Below are positions 30,801 through 40,366 of a DNA stretch of 64,000 nt, one piece after another. This DNA comes from Bacteroidales bacterium (GTDB taxonomy: Bacteria > Bacteroidota > Bacteroidia > Bacteroidales > GCA-2748055). The stretch lies in NCBI GenBank assembly GCA_023138875.1, contig JAGLOO010000058.1, positions 1-64,000 of the forward strand. Reading direction: 5' to 3'. A model generated the notes under the pieces. The model was not told the DNA's origin. It did no database searches and saw only the letters and a list, made by a program, of their open reading frames with translations. Both the position numbers and the translations under genes were made by a program. Positions within the stretch are counted from its first letter, which is position 1. The number at the start of each line of letters is the position of its first letter.

Positions 30801-31546
30801 ACGATGATGCACAGGAGATGCTCGATGAGATCATCAACGAAAAATGGCTCACTGCCAACGCGGTTTTCGGGATCTTCCCATCCAATGCTGAAGGGGATGA
30901 TCTTATGGTATACCAGGACGAGTCCAGAAATAGAATACTAACCCGGTTCACCAACCTTCGCAACCAAACCAAAAAGGAGGATAACCTGCCAAATCTTTGC
31001 CTGTCTGACTTTGTAGCACCCATTGATTCGGGGATTTCCGATTACATGGGGGCATTTGCTGTTACTGCAGGTATAGGAATAGAAGAAAAACTGAAAGAGT
31101 TTGAAGCAGATCATGACGATTACTCGGCCATTATGCTGAAAGCACTTGCCGACAGGCTGGCAGAAGCATTCACTGAACTGGTTCATGAAGAGATCAGGAA
31201 AAATTACTGGGGATATGCAGAAAATGAATCCCTTTCCATAGATGGCCTTTTCAAGGAAAAATACACAGGGATCAGACCGGCTCATGGGTATCCTGCATGT
31301 CCCGAGCATTCAGAGAAAGAAGTACTCTTCAACCTGCTCAATGCGAAAAAACACGGAATCCGGCTGACAGAGAATTACTCCATGATCCCGGCAGCTTCTG
31401 TAAGTGGACTGGTCTTCGCAAATCCGGCTTCAAGGTACTTTTTCGTGGGAAAAATCGAAAAGGACCAGGTGAAGGATTATGCCAGAAGAAAAGGCATGAC
31501 TGCCCCTCAGGTGGAAAGCCTGCTTGCTTCCAATCTGAACTACTAA
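27869..31546 (+). CDS. metH: Cobalamin-dependent methionine synthase MetH
   Basis: A 1225-residue enzyme, the size of E. coli MetH, that transfers a methyl group from methyltetrahydrofolate through cobalamin to homocysteine. Modules in order: homocysteine-binding zinc barrel (1-~330, [10 protein letters not shown] and [11 protein letters not shown]), pterin barrel (~350-610, [24 protein letters not shown]), B12 cap and Rossmann domain (~640-890, [22 protein letters not shown], with the cobalt-ligand histidine), and the SAM-dependent activation domain (~900-1225, [12 protein letters not shown]). All modules are present. It completes the riboswitch-controlled operon seven bases after metX. It needs vitamin B12; no B12 riboswitch was seen here. 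Confidence 0.97.
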   Translation: MESKKTISHILKERILLLDGAMGTMIQCYNLTEDDYRGERFKSHPHDLKGNNDLLSLTRPDVIREIHEAYLEAGSDIIETNTFNATSISQADYQTETSVYDINFESARIAAEAAARYSEKTPEKPRFVAGSIGPTNKTTSLSPDVDDPGFRAISFDEMKSAYQEQVRGLVEGGVDLLLVETVFDTLNAKAALMGIEEFLAGQGRHIPVMVSGTIADASGRTLSGQTLEAFMHSLDHVELLSIGLNCSLGAREIRPYLEEMSNKSSHFVSVHPNAGLPNQFGEYDETPDQMAMQIKDFLDSGFVNIVGGCCGTTPEHIKAFSQLLTSAEAREPVTHQYGLRLSGLEPLTAYEGSNFINIGERCNVAGSKKFARLIREKKYDEALQIARKQVEDGAQILDINMDDAMLDAEHEMVTFLNLLLAEPEISRVPLMVDSSKFSVIESGLKCIQGKAVVNSISLKEGEKHFLEQARTIRGYGAAVIVMAFDEYGQADSYERRIEICQRAYNLLRDKLDYPPDDIIFDPNVLTIGTGIDEHNNYAVDFINTTRWIKKHLPHARVSGGISNLSFSFRGNNMVREAIHSVFLYHAIKAGLNMGIVNPGLLQVYDEIPVEFLDYTEDLVLNRRADATERLIEYSTSIEQVEKVEVARDTWRDQPVEERLKHAMIKGITEHIENDALEAHQKYGLGLKVIEGPLMAGMNVIGDLFGDGKMFLPQVVKSARVMKRAVAALLPFIEAEKAGGAEGSHSAGKILLATVKGDVHDIGKNIVGVVLGCNNYEVIDLGVMVPTDKILDEAEKQQVDIVGLSGLITPSLEEMIRVASEMERRNMKQSLLIGGATTSKIHTAVKIEPRYGRPVIHVKDASKSVAVVSTLFSRENRDGYVQKIKQDYEELRINYAGAGRDIKYLSLDDARKNALQIDWTSESISKPNQTGIKTLLDYPMERIREYINWVFFFVTWELRGKFPDIFNDPRYGEEARKLYDDAQEMLDEIINEKWLTANAVFGIFPSNAEGDDLMVYQDESRNRILTRFTNLRNQTKKEDNLPNLCLSDFVAPIDSGISDYMGAFAVTAGIGIEEKLKEFEADHDDYSAIMLKALADRLAEAFTELVHEEIRKNYWGYAENESLSIDGLFKEKYTGIRPAHGYPACPEHSEKEVLFNLLNAKKHGIRLTENYSMIPAASVSGLVFANPASRYFFVGKIEKDQVKDYARRKGMTAPQVESLLASNLNY

Positions 31547-31971
31547 ATATTCTGTACAATATCGCCTGCGGTGGGTTCCTGATCGATTTCAAGCCTGGCC
31601 CTGTCATTGACAAAATCTGCTACGATTTTTCTTCCCCTGATAGAGACATCTTTCCTGGAGGTGATCTTTTCGATGCTGATGTGGGGGATATTAACGGCAT
31701 TGATACCAATGCGGCCTTCCGAGAGCCATGCTTCAACTACATAAGTTCCCTTGATCAATTTCAGACGCTTAAAGCGGCGAACAGTCATGGCACGAACAAT
31801 ATTCACCTCCGTCCCGTGGAGTACCAGGTTCAGGCGACTGCCCGACCTGTTCCTGATATGAAGGATACAGTTGCCTTTCCCTTTCCGATCGTTGCCAGGA
31901 CCGGACCTACTTATGCCGCTCTTTAAATCAGCCATTCCGGACTGGTTAAATTTTTGGTTTTTCGTACTCAA
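31543..31971 (-). CDS. Hypothetical small protein
   Basis: A 142-residue frame on the minus strand with codon use like its neighbours. Its stop overlaps the metH stop convergently. No family was recognised. After a variable basic N-terminus, residues ~30-142 look like an all-beta or alpha/beta fold ([53 protein letters not shown]). No signal peptide or membrane segment. The start could instead be the ATG at 31935. The opposite frame covering the same bases lacks coding character. Confidence 0.5.
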   Translation of the reverse strand: MSTKNQKFNQSGMADLKSGISRSGPGNDRKGKGNCILHIRNRSGSRLNLVLHGTEVNIVRAMTVRRFKRLKLIKGTYVVEAWLSEGRIGINAVNIPHISIEKITSRKDVSIRGRKIVADFVNDRARLEIDQEPTAGDIVQNI

Positions 31972-32051
31972 GATAACAAAATCTCACAAACCATGAAAAG
32001 GAAAACAAAACAATGTAAGGTTTTGCTATTTTTGATATATCACATACAACT

Positions 32052-32717
32052 ATGATCATGGCATATTCTAAAAACAACCTGGAGATCCATTCAATGATTG
32101 CAGGGCTGTATGAACGCTATAGGGAGCGTGGGTTTATAAACTTCAGGAAAGCACCTGAAATTAAGGGAACGCAGTACCTTGATCCTGTCATCAATGCAAT
32201 TGAAAACAAACAGGTGTTGCGGCTGTACTACCTTCCTTTCTACGAAGACAAACCCTATTTCAATGAGGTTCATCCTTACTTGCTGAAGGAACATGGCTTT
32301 CGGTGGTACCTCGTCGGTTTGAACGAATTCAAGGGACAGGTACGTACCTATGCCCTCGACCGCATCAGGGATCTTCGGGAAGTGGCGGGAATTGAATACA
32401 TAGATCCGGATTTCAATGCTGCAGATTATTTCAGGTATTCAATCGGCATCATTGCACCACAGGGCGAACCCCCACTGATTAAAATCGCAGTTCAGAAAAC
32501 CCAGGCCCAATACCTCATCACCCAGCCATGGCATGAATCGCAGAATATTGAGGAAGAGAATGATGAGCAGATAGTCTTCAGTTACAGGGTACACCCTACC
32601 TACGAATTCAAATCACTTGTTTTGAGTTTGGGAAAGGATGCTGAAGTACTCGAACCTGAACTCCTGCGTAAAGAGATGATCAGGGAATTGGAAGAAATGA
32701 CGGGGAAGTATGGTTAG
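32052..32717 (+). CDS. WYL-domain protein lacking the usual N-terminal HTH
   Basis: A 221-residue protein (or 219 from the second ATG). The WYL core is clear: VINAIENKQVLRLYYLPFYED, VHPYLLKEHGFRWYLVGLNE, VRTYALDRIRDL. A C-terminal WCX-like part follows (IKIAVQKTQAQYLITQPWHESQ). WYL regulators normally start with a helix-turn-helix of about 60-80 residues; here only ~45 residues precede WYL, and the upstream bases hold no frame that could supply one. A TATTTTTG box at 32027-32034 may be the promoter. It could be a ligand-sensing remnant or work with a partner DNA-binding protein. Confidence 0.82.
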   Translation: MIMAYSKNNLEIHSMIAGLYERYRERGFINFRKAPEIKGTQYLDPVINAIENKQVLRLYYLPFYEDKPYFNEVHPYLLKEHGFRWYLVGLNEFKGQVRTYALDRIRDLREVAGIEYIDPDFNAADYFRYSIGIIAPQGEPPLIKIAVQKTQAQYLITQPWHESQNIEEENDEQIVFSYRVHPTYEFKSLVLSLGKDAEVLEPELLRKEMIRELEEMTGKYG

Positions 32718-32739
32718 AAAGCCTGAAGCTTTTAACTTT

Positions 32740-33261
32740 CTATAATTCATCGTCATAAGAGGCTGCGAACTCCTCAAAATTCTTTATTTTGTATGCTTCC
32801 CGTGAGTAGAAAGCCAGGTAGACTTTGAATTGATCGGCTGTCTTGTAACCCGGAGCTGCTTCCAGTACCCTGCCGGCTTTATCCACATAAGAGATGGTGG
32901 GGTATGAGAGCCGGCCCTTGGTCACGATCGCTGCAATTTCATGGTACCCCCTCCGTCCATTGTCCACAAACTTGAAGGTCCTGTCTCCAATCACGATATC
33001 GTCTTTCCCCTCTGCATTCAATTTAACCGGGTAGAAGCTCTTATTCATGATGGCTGCAACAGCGGGATCCGAAAAGGTGGTCGCATCCATCCGTTTGCAC
33101 CATCCGCACCAGTCAGTATACACGTCTATCACCAGCAACCTTGGCTCCTCCTCTGCAAGCCGGATAGCCTCTTCAATGGTGTACCACTTTACTTCTTCCT
33201 GGGCAACGATAAAGTTCAATCCGAATATGGCCAGCCCTATGATCAGAATTGCATTTTTCAT
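32740..33261 (-). CDS. Exported thioredoxin-like protein (CGWC)
   Basis: A 173-residue protein with a signal peptide (NAILIIGLAIFGLNFIVA, cleavage near residue 20). The thioredoxin fold has the redox site VYTDWCGWCKRMD near residues 50-58, preceding a helix and ...YPTISYVD (cis-proline before Ile-Ser). The segment AIMNKSFYPVKLNAEGKDDI resembles DUF255/thioredoxin_7 proteins. It should act in the periplasm as a thiol reductase or oxidase. It lies convergently behind the WYL gene and divergent from the MFS gene. Confidence 0.88.
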   Translation of the reverse strand: MKNAILIIGLAIFGLNFIVAQEEVKWYTIEEAIRLAEEEPRLLVIDVYTDWCGWCKRMDATTFSDPAVAAIMNKSFYPVKLNAEGKDDIVIGDRTFKFVDNGRRGYHEIAAIVTKGRLSYPTISYVDKAGRVLEAAPGYKTADQFKVYLAFYSREAYKIKNFEEFAASYDDEL

Positions 33262-33418
33262 TCGTAATTATTTAAGTTAATACACCAAATTTCGTTCCAC
33301 CAGGACGAAAATAGGAATTATATGAATATATGACCATATACTTATTCACTATGTTGTACAATACGACTGAAGGCGGTATATTTTTTCTATTTTTAGAACT
33401 TCTTAACAAAAAATAAAT

Positions 33419-34822
33419 TTGATGGAAGCGATTAGAAAAAGCCTGAGGGATTCAGCTGTTGCGCGATGGTCTGCGTTGGGCATTGTAGCATTTACGATGC
33501 TCGCCGGTTATTACATCACCGATTCAATGGCACCTTTGAAAGGATTACTTGAACAACAGCTCTCGTGGAACAGTGCTGAATATGGATTTTTTACCAGTGC
33601 ATACGGCTGGTTCAATGTATTCCTGTTCATGCTGATTCTGGGAGGGATCGTTCTTGATAGAATAGGCGTCAGGATGACTGGCGTGGGTGCTGCTTCCATC
33701 ATGGTTCTGGGTGCCGTCCTAAAATATTGGGCAGTCTCCACCAACTCCCTGGATGGGGTTGTATGGCATATCTTATGGTTCGATACCAAAGCACAGGTAA
33801 TGTTGGCTGCCATCGGGTTTGCCATCTTCGGAGTGGGTGTTGAAGTAGCCGGGATAACAGTTTCCAAGATCGTTGTGAAATGGTTCAAAGGAAAAGAGTT
33901 GGCGCTGGCCATGGGATTGCAGGTCTCGGTTGCCAGGTTGGGTACAGCCCTGGCCATTGGCATCTCTCTACCTGTAGCTCTCCGGATGGGACATGTTTCC
34001 AAGCCAATCCTGCTGGGGCTTATCCTGCTCTGCATCGGACTTATTACCTTCATCCTTTATACATTTATGGACAAGAAACTGGATGCCTCCGAATCAGAAG
34101 TCCTTGCTGCCAACAGTGAAGAACCGGATGAAGAAAAATTTAAGGTTTCAGATATCAAATTCATTATGAACAACAGAGGCTGGTGGTACCTCGCCATCCT
34201 TTGTGTCCTCTTTTACTCTGCTGTCTTCCCCTTTCTGAAGTTTGCAACAGACCTGATGGTTCAGAAGTTTCACGTTTCTGATAAGCTTGCCGGTTTCTTG
34301 CCAGCTATGCTCCCTTTCGGAGCGATTCTGCTGACACCTCTCTTCGGAGGTATATATGACAAAAAAGGGAAAGGTGCAACCATCATGATCATTGGTGCAG
34401 TACTTCTTATCATTGTCCATGCCCTTTTTTCCTTACCCTTCCTCGATCAGTGGTTCGTTGCCATTGTCCTGATCATTGTCCTCGGTTTTGGTTTTTCCCT
34501 GGTGCCTTCAGCCATGTGGCCATCCGTGCCCAAAATTATCCCTTACAGGTATATGGGAACTGCCTTTGCTCTGATTTTCTGGGTGCAGAACTGGGGACTG
34601 ATGGGAGTGCCCGCTTTGATCGGATGGGTACTTCAAAAGTATTGTATCACAGGATATGTAATGAAGGGGGGGGTTGAGGTAGCTACCTACAATTATACCC
34701 TGCCCATGATGATATTTACCAGCTTTGGTGTCCTTGCTTTAATATTTGCACTGCTCCTGAAAGCAGAAGACAAGAAGAAGGGCTATGGACTTCAACTTCC
34801 GAATATTGAGAAAAGTGAATAA
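33419..34822 (+). CDS. Major facilitator superfamily transporter
   Basis: A 467-residue inner-membrane transporter with twelve predicted membrane helices split six plus six, a cytoplasmic loop at ~215-240 (DASESEVLAANSEEPDEEKF), and the MFS loop GGIVLDRIGVRMTG between helices 2 and 3 and GGIYDKKGKGATI in the second half. This is the sugar/drug-type signature. No substrate residues were recognised. It is followed by PepD 17 bases later; uptake of a peptide or amino-acid derivative would be consistent, but this is inference. Confidence 0.88.
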   Translation: MMEAIRKSLRDSAVARWSALGIVAFTMLAGYYITDSMAPLKGLLEQQLSWNSAEYGFFTSAYGWFNVFLFMLILGGIVLDRIGVRMTGVGAASIMVLGAVLKYWAVSTNSLDGVVWHILWFDTKAQVMLAAIGFAIFGVGVEVAGITVSKIVVKWFKGKELALAMGLQVSVARLGTALAIGISLPVALRMGHVSKPILLGLILLCIGLITFILYTFMDKKLDASESEVLAANSEEPDEEKFKVSDIKFIMNNRGWWYLAILCVLFYSAVFPFLKFATDLMVQKFHVSDKLAGFLPAMLPFGAILLTPLFGGIYDKKGKGATIMIIGAVLLIIVHALFSLPFLDQWFVAIVLIIVLGFGFSLVPSAMWPSVPKIIPYRYMGTAFALIFWVQNWGLMGVPALIGWVLQKYCITGYVMKGGVEVATYNYTLPMMIFTSFGVLALIFALLLKAEDKKKGYGLQLPNIEKSE

Positions 34823-34839
34823 ACTTAAATAACATAGAA

Positions 34840-36297
34840 ATGAACGATATAAAAGACCTGAATCCCCAGGAGATCTGGAAACACTTCCATACAATTACAC
34901 AAATCCCAAGGCCTTCAAAGAAAGAGGCCGAGATCATCGAAACCATGAAAAAGTTCGGAGAAGGTCTCGGACTGGAAACCGTTGTCGATGAGGTGGGGAA
35001 TGTGATTATAAAAAAACCTGCCACACCCGGCATGGAGAACCGCAAAACCGTGGTCCTGCAGGGACACCTGGATATGGTTCCCCAGAAGAACAGCGACAGG
35101 GATTTTGATTTTGAAACTGATCCCATCGTTGCTGTTATTGATGGTGAATGGGTTACAGCCGACGGAACAACGCTTGGAAGTGACAATGGTATTGGTATTG
35201 CAGCAGCCATGGCTGTTCTGGAATCGAATACCCTGAAACATGGTCCGGTCGAAGCACTGTTCACCATTGACGAAGAAACTGGTATGACCGGTGCATTCGG
35301 ATTAAAGCCTGGTTTGTTGAATGGGGACATCCTGATCAATATGGATTCGGAAGATGAGGGGGAACTCTATGTGGGTTGCGCCGGGGGTATCGATGTGTCC
35401 GCATCCAAATCCTATGTCGAAGAAGACGCACCATCAGGCCACACGGCATACATAATTCATGCTGAGGGATTGAAAGGGGGACATTCCGGAATAGATATCC
35501 CACTTGGCAGGGCCAATGCCAACAAAATTCTATTCAGGTTCCTGATGCAGGCCGAAACCGATCTGAAAATCAGATTATCAGAAGCTACAGGTGGCGACCT
35601 CAGGAATGCCATCCCACGGGAATCGCATGCCATTGTCCTTGTCCCCGCAGCTGCTGCCATCAAACTTGAAGCCATGGTAGCAAGTTACCAGTCCATGTAT
35701 CGGAAGGAGTTTGGAGAAACCGAACCCAACCTGACATTTACATGTGAAAAAACTGATCTTCCGGCAAAAGTAGTTCCCGAAAAGGAACAATATAAATTCA
35801 TCCGCGCGATTTTCGCCTGCCCCAACGGTGTACAACGGATGAGTTCCTCCATGAAGGGGCTTGTTGAAACTTCAAATAACCTGGCCATTGTAAAAGTCAA
35901 AGATGGAAAGTTCATGGCCCTGAACCTCACCCGGTCATCTGTGGATAGCGCCAAAGAAGCCACTGCATGGAAAATTGCAGCAGTTTTTCATTTGATAGAT
36001 GCCAATGTCAAACTAACCGGAGAATATCCCGGATGGAAGCCCAACATGGACTCACCCATACTCAAGGTCTGTCAGGACGTATACAACAAAGAATTTGGAA
36101 AGATCCCGGAAATCAGAGCCATACATGCAGGGCTGGAGTGTGGATTGCTGGGAGGGGTTTATCCGGAACTGGACATGATCTCATTCGGTCCTACCATCAG
36201 GTTTCCTCATTCACCCGATGAAAAGGTGGAAATCAGTACAGTGAAGAAATTCTGGGAATTCCTCGTGGCCATCCTTGAAAACATACCGGTGAAATAG
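34840..36297 (+). CDS. pepD: Aminoacyl-histidine dipeptidase PepD (M20)
   Basis: A 485-residue cytosolic metallo-dipeptidase. Zinc-binding and catalytic motifs are in order: LQGHLDMVPQ (His and catalytic Asp), TTLGSDNGIGIA (bridging Asp), TIDEETGMTGAFG (catalytic Glu), NMDSEDEGELYVG, and a late histidine in AIHAGLECG. Length and WITADGTTLG-like spacing match PepD, also called carnosinase-like. It hydrolyses unspecific dipeptides. It follows the MFS gene closely and may be cotranscribed. Confidence 0.94.
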   Translation: MNDIKDLNPQEIWKHFHTITQIPRPSKKEAEIIETMKKFGEGLGLETVVDEVGNVIIKKPATPGMENRKTVVLQGHLDMVPQKNSDRDFDFETDPIVAVIDGEWVTADGTTLGSDNGIGIAAAMAVLESNTLKHGPVEALFTIDEETGMTGAFGLKPGLLNGDILINMDSEDEGELYVGCAGGIDVSASKSYVEEDAPSGHTAYIIHAEGLKGGHSGIDIPLGRANANKILFRFLMQAETDLKIRLSEATGGDLRNAIPRESHAIVLVPAAAAIKLEAMVASYQSMYRKEFGETEPNLTFTCEKTDLPAKVVPEKEQYKFIRAIFACPNGVQRMSSSMKGLVETSNNLAIVKVKDGKFMALNLTRSSVDSAKEATAWKIAAVFHLIDANVKLTGEYPGWKPNMDSPILKVCQDVYNKEFGKIPEIRAIHAGLECGLLGGVYPELDMISFGPTIRFPHSPDEKVEISTVKKFWEFLVAILENIPVK

Positions 36298-36340
36298 TTT
36301 TATAATAAGTTTTTTTGGATATTTGAATAAACAACTGACT

Positions 36341-36838
36341 ATGAGAAAGCTGATTTCGTTCCTTTTTTTCATGCTATTTTCAGCAGCTATCTGTGCCCAG
36401 ATCACACTGGCACCTACTGTGATCTCTTCAGGCGGAGGCTATGCTGAAGGCGAAAACATCAGTATCTCGTGGACACTGGGAGAACTGGCCGTAACTACCC
36501 TCACCGGAGGGAATATGATCCTTACACAGGGTTTCCAGCAGCCATCTGATATTGGAGTAGGGATCAGTAGCAATGAAGTAAACTGGAATATTTCAGTCTA
36601 TCCCAACCCGGTTGGAGACGAACTCAGTATTCGTTTTGATATTGACAAACCCGGTGATTTCCTTGTGGAGATCCAGGACGTGACCGGCCGATTAATCAGT
36701 CAGGAACAGCACAAACAGATCAATCCGGGAGATATTATCCTGCTTAACACATCCACCTATACCCATGGGGTTTACTTCCTGAAAGTATTCACCCCTGACC
36801 GTCAACAGGTACAGGTCACAAGCATTCGGAAGTTGTAA
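36341..36838 (+). CDS. Secreted protein with type A T9SS sorting domain
   Basis: A 165-residue exported protein from the ATG at 36341, which starts the signal peptide RKLISFLFFMLFSAAICAQ. The in-frame ATG at 36323 adds only six residues before it. The mature protein has a short beta region (VISSGGGYAEGENISISWTLGE). Its last ~75 residues are a Por secretion tail: VYPNPVGDELSI, VEIQDVTGRLI, YTHGVYFLKVF, and a basic end. The core is small and no enzyme motif is visible. It lies 43 bases after pepD and ends convergently with the DUF4831 gene. Confidence 0.85.
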   Translation: MRKLISFLFFMLFSAAICAQITLAPTVISSGGGYAEGENISISWTLGELAVTTLTGGNMILTQGFQQPSDIGVGISSNEVNWNISVYPNPVGDELSIRFDIDKPGDFLVEIQDVTGRLISQEQHKQINPGDIILLNTSTYTHGVYFLKVFTPDRQQVQVTSIRKL

Positions 36839-36843
36839 GACAA

Positions 36844-37935
36844 TCATTTGATTGGAGAAGTAATCACAGCTCCTGACTGGAATATGGAGATTCGTTGACT
36901 GAAAAGTACATCCACACCCAGATTCACTTTCAATTCCACCACATCAGGCAGCCTGTAATACAGCTTATCATATCCCTTCTCTTCCGGGGTTCCGGAAACT
37001 TGACCATCCAGGGCATTTATTGTGCCTAATGGTTCAATCTGCACTTCCAGTGGTTCCCCTTCCATCAATTCAGCAGGGACAAATCCCAGCTGACTGGAAA
37101 ACATATCAAGGCGGTACCTCGAAGGGGATGACCCGGTTTCGGGAACAATAAAATAGGCCCTCTTCCCCATCCTTGAAATTGTCTTTCCGGTAAACAGGGT
37201 AAGATAACTTTCCTCCAGCTGGTCAAGTTTTTCGATTGCGGCAGCCATAGCCTCTCCATTCGGAAATACTTCATACTCACCGGTAAGCATCTCAAACCGC
37301 CTGTTCCTTAATTCCAGCACGAAATCAGCAGCTTCTTCCGCCTTACGTAAAGGAGATTTCTGCTCAACAATGGAACGTTGAACGGGTACCCTCACATAAG
37401 AGGTATCTGTCACCAGCGTTTTGTACATGGTTTCTGTCCGCTTCTCGAAATTCCCATAAACACCCAAATCCACGTAACGAAGATAATCACGTTTGAAATC
37501 TGACTCCAGTGCGGGTCCCTTCATTTGCTCATGGATCATTGCTGTTCCATCCACAAGAATTCCCTGCTCAATATAATGGTCCAGGAATTTACCACTGTAT
37601 TCCCCTTCCAGCAAATTCAGGGAATAAATATGCTGAGGATCCAACTCGGTATGCTGGGTTAGGACTACATCTTGAATATTCCAGTGGCTGGATGATTGCT
37701 TTATCACCTGGGAAATGCCCAGGTATTTTTCTGCATACTCCCAGTAAGGACCGGGAACACTGTTTGCTTCCTGGTAGGTGACCTCCACCCTCAATACAGA
37801 TTGAGGCAGGGCATACATATATTTTTCCAGTGCTTCCGCAGGTTCCTGTCCCAGTGGCGTGACCTGGATCCTGGTGGTGGTAGAACAACCCGCCATGATC
37901 ATGGCTGCAACCATATATAAAACAAAGTTCTTCAT
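36844..37935 (-). CDS. DUF4831-family lipoprotein
   Basis: A 363-residue lipoprotein from the ATG at 37935: FVLYMVAAMIMAGCSTTT ends in the lipobox MAGC. A longer frame to 38034 exists but would put the signal peptide internally. After it come RIQVTPLGQ, the YALPQSVLRVEVTYQ strand, SPL.KAEEAADFVLELRNRRF, and YYRLPDVVELKV, which match the Bacteroidota DUF4831 family. Anchored to the outer or inner membrane by lipid. The function of the family is unknown. Confidence 0.8.
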   Translation of the reverse strand: MKNFVLYMVAAMIMAGCSTTTRIQVTPLGQEPAEALEKYMYALPQSVLRVEVTYQEANSVPGPYWEYAEKYLGISQVIKQSSSHWNIQDVVLTQHTELDPQHIYSLNLLEGEYSGKFLDHYIEQGILVDGTAMIHEQMKGPALESDFKRDYLRYVDLGVYGNFEKRTETMYKTLVTDTSYVRVPVQRSIVEQKSPLRKAEEAADFVLELRNRRFEMLTGEYEVFPNGEAMAAAIEKLDQLEESYLTLFTGKTISRMGKRAYFIVPETGSSPSRYRLDMFSSQLGFVPAELMEGEPLEVQIEPLGTINALDGQVSGTPEEKGYDKLYYRLPDVVELKVNLGVDVLFSQRISIFQSGAVITSPIK

Positions 37936-38095
37936 CAGATATAATAACGATCCGGTGGCGAAATTAGTACAAATCAGGCAATTTTCATGGGTAAGCTCGT
38001 CTAATGAATATGATTTAATCGCTTTATTTGACATTACTTTCGATGAAATTTTGCATTCCTATAACATTCTTTACGAAGTTGTTCTCAGCAGTTTA

Positions 38096-38563
38096 TTATT
38101 CTGAAATAATTACATTGAACTTCTTGTAAAAGAATCCTAATAGTGTTCCAAATATTAGAAAACCAATCAAAGTATTTGCTAATTGCACTAAAATTAAGGA
38201 TTCCGGGTATACAAATAACATCCATTGGTTAAATGCTTCAGGTACGGCTTTAATAAAACCAACCATTAAACCAAAAAACAAACCTTTCTTCCATCCTTGT
38301 CCAGGCAAACTTCGATAAAGGATAAGATACAAAATAATACAAACTATGATGAAAACTGTCCCAAAGAGCAATGTTACTAAGATCCAATTACTCATGCCTC
38401 CAATGAAATCAAAGGATTTTATTGTCGGGTGTCCCGCGTATTGTTGATTAATATTTGCAACAATTGGATTCATCCACAGAAGATTACCAACCAACATTTG
38501 AATTACCCAAACTATAGCTCCCCATAATAAAGCTTTCTTGTAATCAATTGTTGTTTTCACCAT
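38096..38563 (-). CDS. Hypothetical four-helix membrane protein
   Basis: A 155-residue AT-rich gene. Four hydrophobic segments are seen (residues ~12-31, 60-84, 94-112, 128-148), with few charged residues between. No family motif was recognised. It is immediately downstream (2 bases) of the terpenoid-cyclase-like gene and probably in one transcript with it and the PaaX-like regulator. Composition differs from the genes before 38 kb, suggesting acquired DNA. Confidence 0.75.
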   Translation of the reverse strand: MVKTTIDYKKALLWGAIVWVIQMLVGNLLWMNPIVANINQQYAGHPTIKSFDFIGGMSNWILVTLLFGTVFIIVCIILYLILYRSLPGQGWKKGLFFGLMVGFIKAVPEAFNQWMLFVYPESLILVQLANTLIGFLIFGTLLGFFYKKFNVIISE

Positions 38564-38565
38564 GT

Positions 38566-39552
38566 TTATAAATTTTGGTTAATATTGTTCCACTTTCTTA
38601 AAATTCTATAAACCAATAATGTTATCCAGCCCGAGTTTACTTTCTTTTGTCCAAAATCCCAGTCCTTCCAGGATCGGTAAATAGATTCGGCTTTGTACAA
38701 TCCGTTTTCGTTTGATTTTAATTGAATAATACTTATCATTTCTTTCAATCTTTTATCACTTTTAAGAAATTCAAATTGTGAGAGCACATCAGTAACATGC
38801 AGTATATCAAACCATATAAATGGCGCTTTGAGTTTATTGAAATCTGTTCCCATACCAAAAAGAAAATATTTCACTTCTTTTCTATATTCCCAAAGGTCCA
38901 GAAGTACTTCGGCTCCTTTTTTAGCTTCATGGCTATTGTGAAGTCCAGGTATAACAGATATTAATTTAAGCATTATCAGATTTGCATAAGGGCAAGGATC
39001 AGTTCTTTTTCCAGGACCTTTAAATTTTTTGCCGAGGGTGGTTGTTGCCGCACAAGGCCACCCAAAATCTTTTATTAATGAAATGAGGTAATCAACGGAT
39101 TTCTGTACATTGGAATCTTTGTCTACACCCATTTTAATTAAAGCATAAGTTACTAATGGTGCATCGCACAACATCCATACAGGTTCATCCAGTCCGCTGC
39201 CGCCAAATACTGTAGGGATATTACCAACTATTTGAAAAGGGCCATCTTGTGATTGATTTGCTAGTATTTTTTCAACTACTTGAGCGATAGCCGGATTGTC
39301 TATCGATATACCCAGGTCTGCAAGAAATACCAGTTTATGGAAAAATAATTTGGCATCATTATGCCGTTTCATTGGTTGGCCAGGCCATTCTTGTATTTCC
39401 TGTAACAATGTTTTTATTAATTGATGGTTTATTAGTTCTTCATAATCTCTTTCAACTTCAGGATTATCCCTTGATCTATCCAATAAATCAATTCTTGTCC
39501 TATATCGAACCCACGGCGCTTGTTCACATAGCCAGTTGATGTTTTCTTCCAT
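38566..39552 (-). CDS. Alpha/alpha-toroid protein, prenyltransferase/squalene-cyclase-like fold
   Basis: A 328-residue soluble protein. The repeated helical pattern and the NQSQDGPFQIVGN, KSVDYLISLIKDFGWPCA and DPCPYANLIMLKL segments resemble the alpha/alpha barrel of prenyltransferases and squalene cyclases. No DxDD or catalytic acid motif is seen, so an enzymatic role is not supported. The start overlaps the end of the PaaX-like gene by 29 bases. AT-rich, like its two neighbours. Function unknown; the toroid match is by pattern only. Confidence 0.6.
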   Translation of the reverse strand: MEENINWLCEQAPWVRYRTRIDLLDRSRDNPEVERDYEELINHQLIKTLLQEIQEWPGQPMKRHNDAKLFFHKLVFLADLGISIDNPAIAQVVEKILANQSQDGPFQIVGNIPTVFGGSGLDEPVWMLCDAPLVTYALIKMGVDKDSNVQKSVDYLISLIKDFGWPCAATTTLGKKFKGPGKRTDPCPYANLIMLKLISVIPGLHNSHEAKKGAEVLLDLWEYRKEVKYFLFGMGTDFNKLKAPFIWFDILHVTDVLSQFEFLKSDKRLKEMISIIQLKSNENGLYKAESIYRSWKDWDFGQKKVNSGWITLLVYRILRKWNNINQNL

Positions 39553-40366
39553 AATAATTTTGATTTATAATTGTAGAAGATTCTTTGTCAGAAAATATCT
39601 GTTTCCAGTATAGTTTTGATTTTAAGGTAGTTAACGAATCCCATTTTTTAAATGCAGTTCTTAAGCTATCACCAAGCCAGTCATCCGGCAAGAATATTTC
39701 CGGCAATAAAGGGTCTTTAAATAATTGCTTGACAACAATATTACCAATTGTCATTTTTCCTACAAGTGCTTCTTGTGGATTCTCCAGGTTATAATCATCG
39801 TAGCACATTGTTATATAATCGATGCATGCTTTATACTCCAGATTAATCTCCTTTATATTCCATAAAGCAGGTATGTTCAAAAGATCTTCTTCTGAAGAAA
39901 ATTTAAAAACAATTACTTTAGTATTTCTATTTCTAATTGTATTTATTAACCTTCTTTCTATCTCCTCGTTTTTATTAAAAGGACGTATCCAAAAACCGGG
40001 ATGCAGTGCTGCAAATCTATAACTGACCAGTTTTTTATTTATATAATATCTTTGCGAACTACTGTTTTTTGGTAATGAAATAGAAATTCCCCACCAATCG
40101 TTATCCCAATTTGACCAATTCGGTTTGTGAAAACTCAATACAACATTTGAACTTATTCTTTTTGATTTATTAGTGAGACTATAGAATGCTTTTTTGCCTT
40201 CTTTCCTAACACTAAGAATTTTATTTCCTATCATTCTTGACAGATTAGTTCTTAATGATGTTTCCGATATATTAAAAGGAGCAGTCAGCCATGTAAGATC
40301 AGAAAATGAAAATTCCTTTTTGTAAAATGAGATTAACAGTCCGAATAATATATCACTTTCCTTCAT
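39524..40366 (-). CDS. PaaX-like transcriptional regulator
   Basis: A 280-residue protein. The N-terminus (ILFGLLISFYKKEFSFSDLTWLTAPF, split at the linker) leads to a winged-helix core ISETSLRTNLSRMIGNKILSVRKEGKKAFYSLT, the hallmark of the PaaX family. The C-terminal part ends in the typical FLPDDWLGDSLRTAF segment. PaaX represses phenylacetate genes in E. coli, but relatives control other functions. No phenylacetate genes are present. An 8-bp inverted repeat lies just upstream (40376-40415). It heads the three-gene AT-rich unit. Confidence 0.8.
   Translation of the reverse strand: MKESDILFGLLISFYKKEFSFSDLTWLTAPFNISETSLRTNLSRMIGNKILSVRKEGKKAFYSLTNKSKRISSNVVLSFHKPNWSNWDNDWWGISISLPKNSSSQRYYINKKLVSYRFAALHPGFWIRPFNKNEEIERRLINTIRNRNTKVIVFKFSSEEDLLNIPALWNIKEINLEYKACIDYITMCYDDYNLENPQEALVGKMTIGNIVVKQLFKDPLLPEIFLPDDWLGDSLRTAFKKWDSLTTLKSKLYWKQIFSDKESSTIINQNYYGRKHQLAM

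Noticed and set aside
31297-31926. Plus-strand frame overlapping the metH end and beyond
   Set aside because: It overlaps metH in another frame and the opposite strand (31543-31971) has better codon structure and order.
38566-39552. Squalene-hopene cyclase or terpene synthase activity
   Set aside because: No DxDD or DDxxD motif and too short; only the helical repeat pattern resembles the fold.
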